From Piromyces finnis (taxonomy: Eukaryota; Neocallimastigomycota; Neocallimastigomycetes; Neocallimastigales; Neocallimastigaceae): DNA of 64,000 nt. The first letter of the stretch is position 1, and each line of letters starts with the position of its first letter. The notes below the pieces were generated by a model that searched no databases, was not told the DNA's origin, and saw nothing but the letters and a program-made list of their open reading frames with translations. The translations under genes and the position numbers were made by a program. The stretch lies in assembly GCA_002104945.1 (NCBI GenBank), contig MCFH01000015.1, positions 42,501-106,500 of the forward strand, written 5' to 3'. Shown here one piece after another: positions 28,545-44,200 of the stretch.

Positions 28545-29220
28545 TTATATAGATTCCAAAATTATTTTATTTTCATCTAAAAATGATTTTATTTCTTGTG
28601 GCATAAATATTTCTTCTTTTTCTTCAGCAGCATTACCATCTTTTAATTCTTCTTTCTCGAATAATGATTCAACATTTTTAAAATTTTTATATTTGTCAAA
28701 GTTTTTTATCATTGCATTTACTTTTTCAATTTGACCATTTTCCAATTCAAAAAGAAATTTCATTGCACTTGATTTTATTATAACAATAAAAAAAAATAAA
28801 AAAAAAAAAAACAATTAATTATTAAAATAAATAAAAAAAAAAAATAAAAAAATAATAATATATATAATAATATACCTTGCTTCTCCATATTGCTCACCTA
28901 CTTTAGATCCATTATCAAAACCAATTTTAAATCCTTTTTCAAAACTTTCTTGAATTGTGGATATTTTTCCATGATCTATTCCTTGAATATATCCCATCTA
29001 TGCGAGAAAAAAAAAAAAAAAAAGGGAAAAAAAGTTTATTATATAAATATTTAAATTAAAATTCAAATAAAATTCAATTATAGTATTACATGTGATTAAA
29101 TAAGAAACATTATGTATTACTTACATTTTGATTAATTTCACTCATTCTATTGTAATTTCTATCCGACATTATTCTGTCATATTCAGAGTCATCACAATCA
29201 TCCCATATATCATCATCCAT
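28545..29220 (-). CDS. YAE1: YAE1-like Fe-S assembly adaptor
   Basis: Small protein of 146 residues in three exons: 29220-29125, 28997-28876 and 28767-28545. The N-terminus is acidic (MDDDIWDDCDDSEYD), as in YAE1. Residues 34-70 carry the deca-GX3 pattern: glycines at 34, 38, 42, 54, 58, 62, 66 and 70, in the order GYIQGIDHG then GFKIGFDNGSKVGEQYG. The length is close to yeast Yae1 (about 140). In yeast, Yae1 with Lto1 recruits the cytosolic Fe-S targeting complex to the ABC protein Rli1, so this gene supports ribosome recycling and assembly. The related LTO1/ORAOV1 has the same motif, but the IWDD start favours YAE1. The third exon is charged and poorly conserved, and its acceptor is the least certain junction. 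Confidence 0.8.
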
Positions 29221-30559
29221 CTTATTTTTTATAATTTCTAATTTTCAATTAATAATAAAAAGAAATAAAAAAAAAAAAGTTAAAAAATAAAAATTTTTAA
29301 TAATTTAGTTACACAATTTCATATATAGCAAATTATATAAACTTTAAATTTTTAAATTTTGATATCTAAAAATATTGGGAAATAAAGAAGCATACAACAA
29401 AAAATAAGCCAATTTAAGAATCAATTTTAATATCTTCATGACTGGATCCAACAGAAATTATAAATGCAGAGCCATTAATAGTAATATCACTAAAAGAAAA
29501 AAATTATTCCCAACACTCTTACAATATAGAAATCTAAATATCACGATCATCAGGACCCAAATCCGACCCTCCAAAAACCATGATGTGCTTTTACTAAATC
29601 ATCTACAAAAACCATTTAAATATAAATATATCATAGGTTTTTAAAGCTGTTTATTTCTTTTTTTATAAATAATAAATGATAATTAATAGTTTCTATTTGA
29701 AGATAAAAACCTAATGTTAATGAAAAAAATAAGCATTTATAAAATAATACAAAAAAAAAAAAAAAGCCTATTAATAATAGTAATACTCTTTATGAAATAT
29801 AATTACAAAAAAATAAAAATAGAAAATGAAAAAATCAATAAAAAATAAAAAATAAAATAAATAAAAAAATATAATATTTTAATAAATTTATAGAAATATT
29901 AAAATTACTAGCTCAATATCATTCCAAAAATTCTTTTATTTGTTAAAAAAAAAAAGATAAAGTTGAATTAGAAAAGTTTGAATTGAAGTTGGAAATATAT
30001 AATCTATTGATCTAAAATTAATTTCTCTTACTTTGAATTGACACGCATCATCTCTTCTTTAAAAAAGTTTTTTAAAATAAACAAAATTAAATAATCTAAT
30101 CCTTTATAAGTAAATTAACGAGTACTTGATTATTCACTTTGAAAAAAAATTTTTTTAATGGTTTTGAAACTTTAATATATTAATTATAATTTGGCTGCTG
30201 TTAATTCAAAAAAAATAAATAAAATTAGAAGAATTATAGTAAAATTTAATAAAACTTAAACTAATAAAAAAATGAAAACTATGTAATAACTTTAAAAGAA
30301 AAAACAAGCTACTATTATATTAAATCATATTGACTTTTTTTTTTTTTTAACGGCATCAAATATTTTTAAACTTTATTATTAATTTAATTAAAATGATAAT
30401 ACATGTAATATAAAAAATTAAAAATAAAAATAAAAATTTAAAAAAAAAAAAAATGTTTAAATAAAAACAAATAAATAAAAATTGTGTATATTGTATTCTA
30501 GTAATTTTAATCAAAGTAAGAAAGCCATACTATTATACTAAAGTATAATAATTGCATTT
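29221..30559. other. Intergenic region with unexplained GC-richer patch
   Basis: Mostly AT-rich. A patch at about 29430-29640 is less AT-rich than its surroundings and has short open frames on both strands. On the minus strand a possible acceptor near 29500 opens a segment reading DITINGSAFIISVGS and ending in a stop, but I could not join it to an upstream exon in phase. It may be a degraded gene or element fragment. No confident gene. Confidence 0.4.
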
Positions 30560-31620
30560 GACTTCCAATAGGACACCAAGTCAAAGATCAAAATTTTGTC
30601 ATGGGACAAAATTATGATCTCCATTGGTTGCGCTGGTCCTCCTGGCCTATCTTACTGTTTCTTCAGCATTGATCTCCACTCTTGCAATATGGACAGTAGT
30701 TAGGATAAACTGGATCAACAAATTTTGCGGCTTTTGCAACTCTAGCATCCAGTTTGTATCTGCTTCTTGTTTTCAATAGTCAGTAGAAACCATTAGACAA
30801 ACTCTGGGTACTTATAACATAATTTAATAAAATCTTTAGTTTCAATGAATTTATTATCATCATAATATTGCGCTTTGATTGAATTCCTTTTGAGATCTTT
30901 CCAATAAAAGTTTTTAACTGCTTTAACATCACCATGCTTCTTTAATTTTTTATCAATTGTCCTACTTGATGTGCACCATGTATATTTTCTAAATTTAGGA
31001 ATCTAATTGACAAGGTATGAGATAATACAATTTGAGTTTTTCTACTTATTAAAATATCTAACCTGGGTTAATGCTCATTTGACTGATAATGGAGGAATAT
31101 TCAAATCTTTTGAAATAGAGTATAAAGATATAAACAATACAGCTTTATGAACTCCAGCAACCCATTGTATTCCTTTGTTAATATGCTTCTGAGCAATCCT
31201 AGACCTAGCTTTGTTGAATCCAAGTAATGGTGCAAAGTATAAAACTCTGCTGATCACTTGTGAATTAAGTACTAGCTTTTTGAAAGAAATGTGAATATTA
31301 GGATTTCTTAAGAATTTGCTGACTAAAAAAAGTCCTTTCAAAACCTTGTTATTAAGAGCTTTAATTACTGGTTTAAGGGGGAAATTCTTATCAAACGGAA
31401 CACCAAAATAAGTGGAATGGGTGTTCCTGCTAAGTAAAATTTTGGATCTTTCTTGTTCTGATTTTCTGCTGATTCAGGACGAATGACCATCGTTGAACAT
31501 TTCTGGATACCAAATTCCATTTCATTATACAAAACCCATTCATTAACTTTTTTTAGCATCTTTTTTAAGCATCTTCTTGAACTATATCATCTACAAAAAG
31601 ACCACCACAGCACCGAATGC
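30560..31620 (-). pseudogene. Decayed non-LTR (LINE-type) retrotransposon, 3' part
   Basis: Minus-strand remnants of a reverse transcriptase in at least three frames. At 31586-31597 the catalytic FVDD motif is visible (LFVDDIVQ), soon followed by stops. In another frame, 31559-31365, comes the LINE-typical WVLYNEMEFGIQKCSTM stretch (W..N..KCxxM). After a further frame change, near 31400, comes YFGVPF (the YLGxxL motif after the palm) and an open segment to 31075. Near 30690 a CPYCKSGD zinc-knuckle-like motif is followed by AEETVR, as in the C-terminal tail of such elements. The 5' part is absent. Base composition is clearly less AT-rich than the flanks. The element is dead: frameshifts and stops separate the motifs. 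Confidence 0.75.
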
Positions 31621-32591
31621 TCATACTAACTTTTAACATAACTAGAAACCAAAATGCCACTAAAAATGCCACTAAAAATGGATCACTCAGTTAATGATTA
31701 TTGAATATTTTGATTTTCACACTTACCACATGTACAGTGATTCAAACAAATCAACTCAACTAATTTAGAATGTTGTTTGATTTTAAACTCTAACAACTTT
31801 CAGCTTATAGAATCCACATTAAAACTAATAAAATACAAAATGGTCATATATAATTTATTAAAATTATTTGTTCCATTACAATACTACGCTTTAAATGACT
31901 TTTATATTTTCACTTGCTAAAAAATTATATTACAATCCTAATCCTACTTTATCAATTTTTTAAAAAATAACAAACTTCTAATTCATCAAAAATTAAAAAT
32001 CTTATTCTAAAAAAAATAATATTATACTTTATTTTTTATTTTTATCTTTATTAATCTTTATAAAATTTTACATAGTCCATTCTAAACAACTTTCCATATT
32101 TTGTATAATAATTTCCTTCTAATTCATCAAAAATTAAAAATTTTATTCTAAAAAAAAATAATATTATACTTTAATTTTTTATTTTTATCTTTATTAATCT
32201 TTATAAAATTTTACATAGTCCATTCTAAACAACTTTCCATATTTTGTATAATAATTTCAACCATTGACCTTATAATAACATTCCAGTAATATCTATTTTC
32301 TTCATTTATTTAAACAATCCAATTTCCATAATAATACTATTACATGATTTGTATTAATCTTCCTTTAAATTTCAAACACTTGATTTTATGATCCTTTTAT
32401 TAATGACATGATTAGTTTACTGTTTATAATGTACCCAAATTAATATAACAAATTTAATAATTATAATTATTCTCTATTTTGTACATAACACTTAAAAAAA
32501 TATTACTTTGTTTTCTTGATTTATATTTATAAATAATTGGTATCTTTTTATTATTAATAATAAAAGATTTTTTATACAGAATTTTAATTGC
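31621..32591. other. Intergenic region with tandem duplication
   Basis: No gene seen between the retrotransposon relic and the 3' end of the ubiquitin-L40 gene. It contains a 141-bp tandem duplication (listed separately) and, near 31650-31680, a short duplicated 15-mer. Confidence 0.5.
31975..32258. repeat. 141-bp tandem duplication
   Basis: Two adjacent near-identical copies, 31975-32115 and 32116-about 32258. Each begins cttctaattcatc and ends ttgtataataattt. They differ by only a few bases, mainly in homopolymer lengths. Non-coding. Confidence 0.92.
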
Positions 32592-35827
<3,236 letters not shown>

Positions 35828-38706
35828 ATGAGTAATGTTCCAATGAATTTAAAACAAGTTTGTCCTCGATGTCAAGGTATGATTTTTCTAATAGAAAAAA
35901 AAAATAATGATAATGGTTATTTTTTTTAATATTTCCATTATTATATTAAATAGATTTATAATTAAATTAAACTATTACAGGGGCAGGGTTTGTTCATATT
36001 AATGATGAAATTAAACACGACAAAGCAAAAAATGTAAAATGCAAAAATTGCAAAAATTGTACAAGTAAGTAAAAATATGAATATCTGTATATTTAAAATG
36101 CATTTCTTAAATTTTATTATATTAATACATTAAAATATATATACTGTTATAATAGCTTGTCAAGGAACAGGTACTGTTGTTGGTAAAATGCCTTGTATAA
36201 CTTGTAATGGTAAGTTCACTGCAAAAAATATATATATAGTATATAATATAACTGTAGTATAAATCTCATTATCAATGTTTAATTCAATAAATAAAACAAA
36301 TGAGTATATATAATTAATATTTATATATTTATAATAAAACATAATTATATTTATATATTTATATATATATATAATAAAGTCAAAGGTTGGCTTCATGATT
36401 CTCCACATCCTCATGATACAGGTGATTCAATAAGATGTTTCTATTGTAAAACTTGTCCAGGTATATAAACATTTATAAATATTTATTATTCGCAATAACT
36501 TGAGATAAAAAGAAATTTAATTTTATAATTATATCTTTGTTTTCCGCATTATTTCACTGATGCTGTTGTTGTCATTTTACATAGATTGTAAAGAAGCTGG
36601 TGTTGTAGATATTAATTATAAAAAACCAGAATCTATCTCCTCAAAATCATCTGGTGGAAAACGTTCTAAATCAAAATCTTCAAAATCAAAACCTTCAAAA
36701 CAAGCATCGACTAATAGTAGTGACCAAAAATCAACAACTTCTTCTACACCAGCAGAAAATCATTTAAGAGGTTCTTGCCCTGTTTGTAGTGGTAAATAAA
36801 AATATTTAATATTTCATAGATTATTATTTAAAATGACTTTATATAACATTTATAAATTAACAATGGGGAATTTATATAGTACTTATAGAGTAGCAATTAT
36901 TGTAATTATTTTTTTGCGTTATTAAAAATGAAATATGATATTTATACAAAGTCTAAAAATGTAAAATAATAATAAAATTATACTGATTCTGAATTATTCA
37001 GTATATACTACAATTATAAAATAATAAGAGATAATAAGAATATTTATATTGGTTTAATATATATTTTATTAAATTATTTTTTAAATACCACCATTTTAAA
37101 ATTTTAATAGTTTTAATAGTATAAAATAACTAAAACGAAGAATTATTTTGATTTAAAAAAATGAATAAATTGAAAATTGTACTCAAATAAAAACATATAT
37201 AATATAATGGTGATGTATAGATTTTAATAATGTTGATTCTTAAATTCAATTTAATTCATAATTCAAACAATAAATAAAAAAGAAGTAATAATAATAAATT
37301 ATATAACAATTCAAAATATCCACATATATATATATTTATATTTGATAAAGCAAAATATAATAAATAAATAAATAAATAAATATTAGTATTAATATTTAAT
37401 TAATATATTTAATATATAGCATTAGGTTTTGTTCATGAAAGTCATATACCACATGATAAACCATCAGGAAAACCATGTAAATTCTGTAGTGTTTGTAGAG
37501 GTAATATTATAACAGTATAATTTAAAGAAAAAAAAAAAAAAATACTTGTTATTAATTATTTAATAAATATAATAGTTTGTGCTGGTGCTGGTATTATTGT
37601 AGGAAAACAAGCTTGTACACATTGTAGTGGTATGTAAATTTATTTTATCAAAAAAAAGTTGAATTATTAATTTTTTTATGTTGTTATCATTATTATTTAT
37701 TAATAAAAATATTAATTATTAACAGCTAAAGGTTGGTATCACCCTCCAAACTCAAAATTTGTTCATAATGTAACACCAAGTACTATGAGATGTTTCCATT
37801 GTAAAGATTGTCCAGGTATTTAGAATTGATCGTTAAAGAATACAATATCAAATGTTTTATAAATTATATAAATTAATAACTAATGCATGTATACTTTATA
37901 ATTTATTCAATTATATATTATATCAAAGTTTGTGGTGGATATGGTGTTGTTGATCCAACAAAATCAAAAGAAAATTATAGAAATTCAATTATTTCTCAAA
38001 AAACAGATCATACTCTCTATTCACCTCCATCAAAAGAAACTATAAATGTTCAATTAACACCACCTACCCATAAGAATTTTCAATTATCAAATCAACATTA
38101 TCAAAAGTTATTAGAAAAAGAACAAGAAAAACAACAAGAGCAATTAATATTGCAAGAACATATTCAGCAAAGATTAGAAATATCTCAAGCTCAACAAAAA
38201 ATAGAACAACAAATTGCACAACAACAAAAACTTCAACAAGAGCAACAAATAAAACAAATACAAATGCAACAAATGCAACAACTACAACTACAACAGATGC
38301 AAATGCAAATGCAGCAAATGTCTCTTTATCAACCTGTCATGTACATGCCATATGCTTATACCGCCTCACCAGTAGCAACACCGCTTACTACACCGGTTGC
38401 AACACCAGTCACACCAGTCATGCCCTATGGTTATGCAGCTCAAGCACAAACTATATGTACTTCATGTCAAGGTCTTGGTTTTAAACATAAAAAGAAAACA
38501 TCTAAACCACATAATCAAGTACCGAATGTTAGGTAAATATCAGTTTTCATTATAAAATATAGTAATAGCATTTATCATTCCAACATAATAATTCTATTTT
38601 TATTTATAAATAAATTTTATTATTATTATTATTATTATTACAATAAAGATGTGAAAATTGTAGAGATTGTAAAACTTGTCATGGAACTGGTTATATTTCT
38701 CTTTAA
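35828..38706 (+). CDS. CxxCxGxG zinc-cluster protein with duplicated module
   Basis: Ten exons: 35828-35876, 35981-36064, 36156-36209, 36380-36460, 36585-36791, 37420-37500, 37576-37629, 37726-37815, 37929-38532, 38649-38706; 453 residues. The protein is a series of CxxC and CxGxG elements like those of the DnaJ cysteine-rich zinc domain, without a J domain. One module reads GxGFVH..CxxC, CxGxGxVVGKxxCxxC, KGWxH..RCFxCKxCP, C..xGVVD, and occupies four exons (84, 54, 81, 207 nt). It is repeated in the next four (81, 54, 90, 604 nt). A third, partial copy ends the protein (CTSCQGLGFKH, then CENCRDCKTCHGTGY). Between modules lies a Ser/Lys-rich linker, and in exon 9 a Gln/Met-rich coiled segment and a Pro/Thr/Val-rich stretch. 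Probably zinc-binding and protein-interacting; I recognise no named family. Confidence 0.85.
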
Positions 38707-39161
38707 ATTAAAATTTAAACTTAAATTATTAACATAAAGCGTTTATCACGACAACAACAAAAACAACAAACAAACAATTTATAATTTTCGTATTAAAATT
38801 ATATTAAAAAAAATATATTTATTAAACTTTTTTAATATTAATTCTTTTTTTTTTTTTGTACTCAAATTATTATTTAACCTTTTTTTTTTTTTTTTTTTTT
38901 TTTATCTATTCGTAAAATAAATAAATAAAAAAAAAAAAAAAACAATAAAACTTTTAGAAAGAAGAAATATTTGTAATATAAATATAAAAAAAAATAGAAA
39001 AATAGAAAAAATAGAAAAAAAAAATAAAAGTTCATAATTAATATATAATTATTAAATTTATTGTTTGTTCATATTATTTAGTAATTTAATTTTTTATTTT
39101 GATATTTATTTATTTATTTATTTATTTATTTACTTATTTATTTATTTATTTATTTGTTTGT

Positions 39162-39244
<83 letters not shown>

Positions 39245-39874
39245 TGTCTTTTTTTTTTAAATTATAATAACTATATTATGTATGAAATTAATATTATAAT
39301 TTTTTAAAATAGAAATAACTGGTAAATTAATAATATATATTATTGTATTTTATATATTATCAATTAAAAGGTATTGAATCTAAAATATTAAAAGAATAAG
39401 ACAAAATAAAATATTAAAAAATTAACAATAAAATCTTTCTCATATAAAATATTACAATTTTGGTTTTAATACTTATAATAATATTTAGATAAATGGACTA
39501 AAAAACTAAATTAATTTTAGTTTTACTTTTTTTAATTAATAAGTTTAATTTAGTCAAATAAGTACACTTTTCAATAAAATAAGCTTTAATAAATAAATCT
39601 TAAAAAATTTTTTTATATTATCTACATATATTATGAGTAGATATATTTAATATTTTTTTTTTTTCATTTAAAGTTTAATTAAATTTAAAAATAATTAAAT
39701 ATTTTTTTAATATTTATAAACTTTTAATTTATAATAAGACAAAAAAAAAAAAAAAAAAAAACAAGAATTTCAAAAAAAAATATTTTTTCTCTTTTTATTT
39801 TTTTATAAAGTTAGTTTAAAAAAAAAAAAAAAACTTAGAATTATTATTATTTATACTTAGATTTTTAATCAAAA
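38707..39874. other. Intergenic region
   Basis: Non-coding spacer between the zinc-cluster gene and YRA1, both on the plus strand. It contains poly(T)/poly(A) tracts and a (TTTA)n array. No gene seen. Confidence 0.5.
39100..39244. repeat. (TTTA)n microsatellite
   Basis: About 36 TTTA units with a few substitutions (tacttatt, tgtttgtt). The open frame across it is a repeat artefact. Confidence 0.95.
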
Positions 39875-40697
39875 ATGAGTTCCAGCTTAGATATGGCTTT
39901 AAATGATATTATTAAAAAGAATAGAAGAACTAGAATTCAAAGTAGAAGAAGAAGAGCTAATGGTACTGATAAAATTAGTATTGGAAGAAGAGGTAATAGA
40001 GATAGAAAGCCTTTAAATAGAAGAGAAAGAAATAAAGATGATGGTTCAAAAATTTTGATATCTAATTTAGCATATGGAGTTACTTCAAAAGATTTAAAAG
40101 TAAATATTTAAAAAAATATAATTTAAGATATAATGAATTGGTTTTTAAATTATTATTTATAAAATGGTATGATTTAATAGGAATTATTCAAGGATATTGG
40201 TCCAGTTAAATCTACTGCCATCAACTTTTTACCAAATGGTAAATCAAAGGGAACTGGTCAAGTTAATTTTGTCAGAAATAATGATGCTAAACGCGCCATT
40301 AATAAATATAATAATGTTGAATTAGATGGTAGACCAATGAAAATCGAAATGGTTCTTAGTTCAACTGCTGCTTTAAATATTTTAAAAAATAAGAATAATG
40401 TTAGGTATGTATTCCAACTACTATTTATAATTTATTTCTAATTATAATATCTTTTATAAATTAATATGGGGAAAAAAATGATTTGTTAATAAAATTTTTA
40501 TTTCATTCATTATTATTTTGAAAATTAATAATAATAGAGGACGTGCTAATAGAATGAGAAGAAGAAATAGAGGACCATTAAAAACTCAAGAAGAACTTGA
40601 TGCTGAAATGGACTCATACATGAAAATTGATGATATGAATGTTCAACCACAATCAAATGTAGGAGGAAATAGCTCTAACGCTGCTGTTGTAGCTTAA
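39875..40697 (+). CDS. YRA1: YRA1/ALYREF mRNA export adaptor
   Basis: Three exons, 39875-40099, 40181-40404 and 40538-40697; 202 residues. The N-terminus has the UAP56/Sub2-binding motif (LDMALNDIIKKNR), followed by an Arg-rich RNA-binding segment. A single RRM spans about residues 50-130, with RNP2 ILISNL and RNP1 KGTGQVNF. After an RMRRRNRG stretch comes the conserved C-terminal motif TQEELDAEMDSYM, typical of REF proteins. In the TREX complex this protein couples splicing to nuclear export of mRNA. Length and domain order match the family. The ATG at 39875 is the only sensible start and is preceded by an A-rich leader. Confidence 0.95.
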
Positions 40698-41256
40698 ATA
40701 TGAGGAGAGGAAGAAATTTTGAATTAAATATAATTAATTCTATTTCATTCTTAACTATAACAATAATATAAATTAAATTAATGCTTTGATTATTCAATAC
40801 CTTTTATTTCTTTATTAATTAAAACAATACATATACATATATACCAAATTAAAGAAAGAAAAGGTTATATTGAGAGGATTAAGAAACTTGATTTTAACAT
40901 CGAAAATAAATAATAAATATCAAAAATAAAGTAATTTCAATTAGCATCTTAATCCTTTAAATTCATATTATTAAATTTTGATGTTTTCTTTTTATTTTAT
41001 TATATCAGTTGTATCGATTATTTTTATTATTTTAATTACAAAAAAAAATGATGCTTTGGAAATATTATATATAGTTACCAACATAACCTTGAATTATTAG
41101 AAATTTTATTACTATAAAACTTTGTTTTTCAATACAACATGTAATAAAAATAAATAATATATACAAATTTTATTTATATCTATATAATAAAAAAAATATC
41201 TTTATTTTATAAAATATAATCAAGTCAATTCTCTATGACATAATAATTACATTTTA

Positions 41257-41292
<36 letters not shown>

Positions 41293-44200
41293 AATAATAT
41301 CAAAGATTCAAAACAAAAAAAAAAAAAGAAAAAAGAATAACGAATTATTATAGAAAAGAGAAAGTACAATGAGAAAAAAAAAAAAGAAACAAAGAAATAA
41401 AGAAAAAATAGGAACTTAATAGATGATTACACTTTATATAGCAAATGTTCTTATTTTTCTTTTTAGTTTCACTAATTAATAATGGATCATTGAGTTTTTA
41501 TTATAATAATTTGCATTCTTTCTTTATTAATGTTACTCTTTATTCCTTGCCTCAATGTTTTTTGATGATGATATATATATTAAATAGTAACATAATGGAT
41601 TTATTAATAAAATAATATATATATATTTGTTTTGGATTGTATTGAATATGAAAGGGGAAAAAAAAAAATGCATATAGAGGATATAGAGGACGATTATAGA
41701 AACAAAATTCAATTATACAGAGTAAAAATATAAATATAAATGATTTTATTTTTTAACACGAGTAAAATGGAATTTATATGATGAAATAAGGAAAAAAATT
41801 CTTAAAGATCAAGTAGTTGGGAATAAAATTAAATATTAAAAGTATTTAATTTTTCTTTTTTTATTAATAATTATTACTATTAGGAATAATAGATTTTTAT
41901 CAATAATCAAAATTGAATCAAAAAGACTTGAACATATATATATATTTAATATGAAATATCATAAAATAATGCAAATAATGCAATATAAATATATATATTA
42001 AGAAATTTCATGAGTGAAAATTCAAGTAAAATATAATTATTCAATAAGGATAGAAAAAAAGAACTGTTTTTTTCAACACTTTAAAATACTTTTTTTATGG
42101 AAATGAATGTTACTTTTTAAAATCAGTCTTTTATAATATCTATTAAATGTTTTTCTCTTGTTATTTATTAGTAATTATATAAAAAAAAAAATATCTCTGA
42201 CAGATTGACATTAACTCAAATCAATAATAATGTTGCTAATTGGTAAGCCAGTTCAAGATTATCTTTTTTTTTTTTTTTTGCAATTATAGTTCCACTTTTT
42301 TTTAGTATCCTTTTTTTTCTGTCCATATTTATTTTCTTTTTGACTAAAATACCTAAAAATTAAAATTATTAAATATGCATAAAGTCCTTTTTTTTTTTAT
42401 TTTTCTTTTTTATCTTTTATGTATCAAGTAGTAAAGTCTCTTATTTAAAAAAAAAAATTATAAGAAATTATAAAATTTCTTCTAAACTCGTATAATTATA
42501 TAAAATTGTTTATATTATTCTTTGTTTTCTATCAATAGATGTCTTGTGTCAATATAAAATGGCTATTGTTTGTCCAAAATAATAATAATGAATGTTTTTA
42601 TTTTATATTATTATAATACCAGTAAAAACTATGTTAAAAACTTGTTTTAACATAGAAAGATTTTGCTTAACCCTTTAAAATTTAAATAATTATAAATTAA
42701 ATGGATTAGGTTAGATTTAACAAAAATATAATAATATAAAATTTCCTGTAACATAATTTAAAAAATACAAGTTTTATAATGTGAATGTGAATAGAGCATA
42801 GAACTTTTTTAATTGTAAAAAAAAAAAAAAAAATTACTTATTTAAAAATTACTTATTTCACTTTTATATAACTATAACTATGTTATTTACAATCTAGTAA
42901 TAAAAAATATGCAATAAAATTTTTAGTATGAATAAATGCCAATATAATACAATGAATCATACCTTTTTTTTAATTTTAAATATAACCCTTTATTTTATAA
43001 TTTCGCGCTTTTATCCATTATAATAACTATTTATAAATAATAACTCTATAATTAATATATAATAAAATTATTAACACTATATATATATATTTTAAAAAAA
43101 GAGAGTAATACCCTATATTATTATTTGATATATTATTAATTGATAGTGGTCAATGTTCAAAAAAAATTAAAACAACAATCGGTCAATACTAAAGAAACAA
43201 TAAAACAGGTTAGGCTAGTATAATCAATGGAATTCTATTTCTTGATGCTGAATCCCATTGGTAGTTGAATACAATTATTATATTTATGTGTAGTAGTAAT
43301 ATTTTTTAATTAAACTTACTAGGAATACATTATATGTCCATTTTTTTATTCATTTTGTGCTTAAATTTATTTTTGAAATTTTCATTCCATTATATTAAAT
43401 TTATTTTTAAATACATATGTATAATAATATTAAACAAAATAAAAGTTTTTAATATATATCTTGTAAGTTTTTTATTTATTTGAATAGCTTTAATTATTTT
43501 TATTTCTAATTGATCTTTTTTATTATTATTACACATTTTATATTTTACACCGTATTGTATTATAATAATTTATATTTATATTTTTGAATGGCTTTCTATA
43601 TCTAATATTTTATGGCAAATGCATTAAAAATCATATTTTATTTCATATATATTGATAGTGAACCTACGACTGTCTTTTTGACTATTTTTTTTCAAGTTTT
43701 TAATTAAATTAAATAATAATTATTAAGAACCAAATATGGTAATAATCATAATTGTTATATTTTCAATAATTATAAAAAATTAACTTTATATTATCAACAT
43801 TTATATATATATTTAATATATTTCAACATATTATTATAAAATGAATTAATAAGTTAATATATGAAATATATTGAATACTAATACTATTTCAATATATTAA
43901 CAAAAATTGATTTTATTTTTAATTTTTTTTTGGTATAACCTTTATATTATTATTATTATAATCTAATATATTAGTTTAATTAAATCATCTATATTAAAAT
44001 TATTTTAATGTCATGTAATGAAATTTAATATAATAAACTATATTTCAATATATGATGGCTTTTATTATTTAAATACAATTTGTATTGTGTAATCCTAATA
44101 ATGATTTTTAATAAAATTAATCTATTTTTTAAATGATAAATTAAATTTAATATATAAATTAATATTTTTATAGTTGGTGGTTTTTTTATTATCTTTTTTT

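Noticed and set aside
29438-29644. 68-residue plus-strand open frame
   Set aside because: No recognisable motif; the patch gives equally plausible fragments on the other strand, so no gene is called.
39065-39307. Open frame rich in Leu-Phe-Ile-Tyr repeats
   Set aside because: Artefact of the (TTTA)n tract.
42180-42290. Slightly less AT-rich spots examined as tRNA candidates, here and near 43140-43290
   Set aside because: No TPsiC-loop consensus and no cloverleaf could be drawn.
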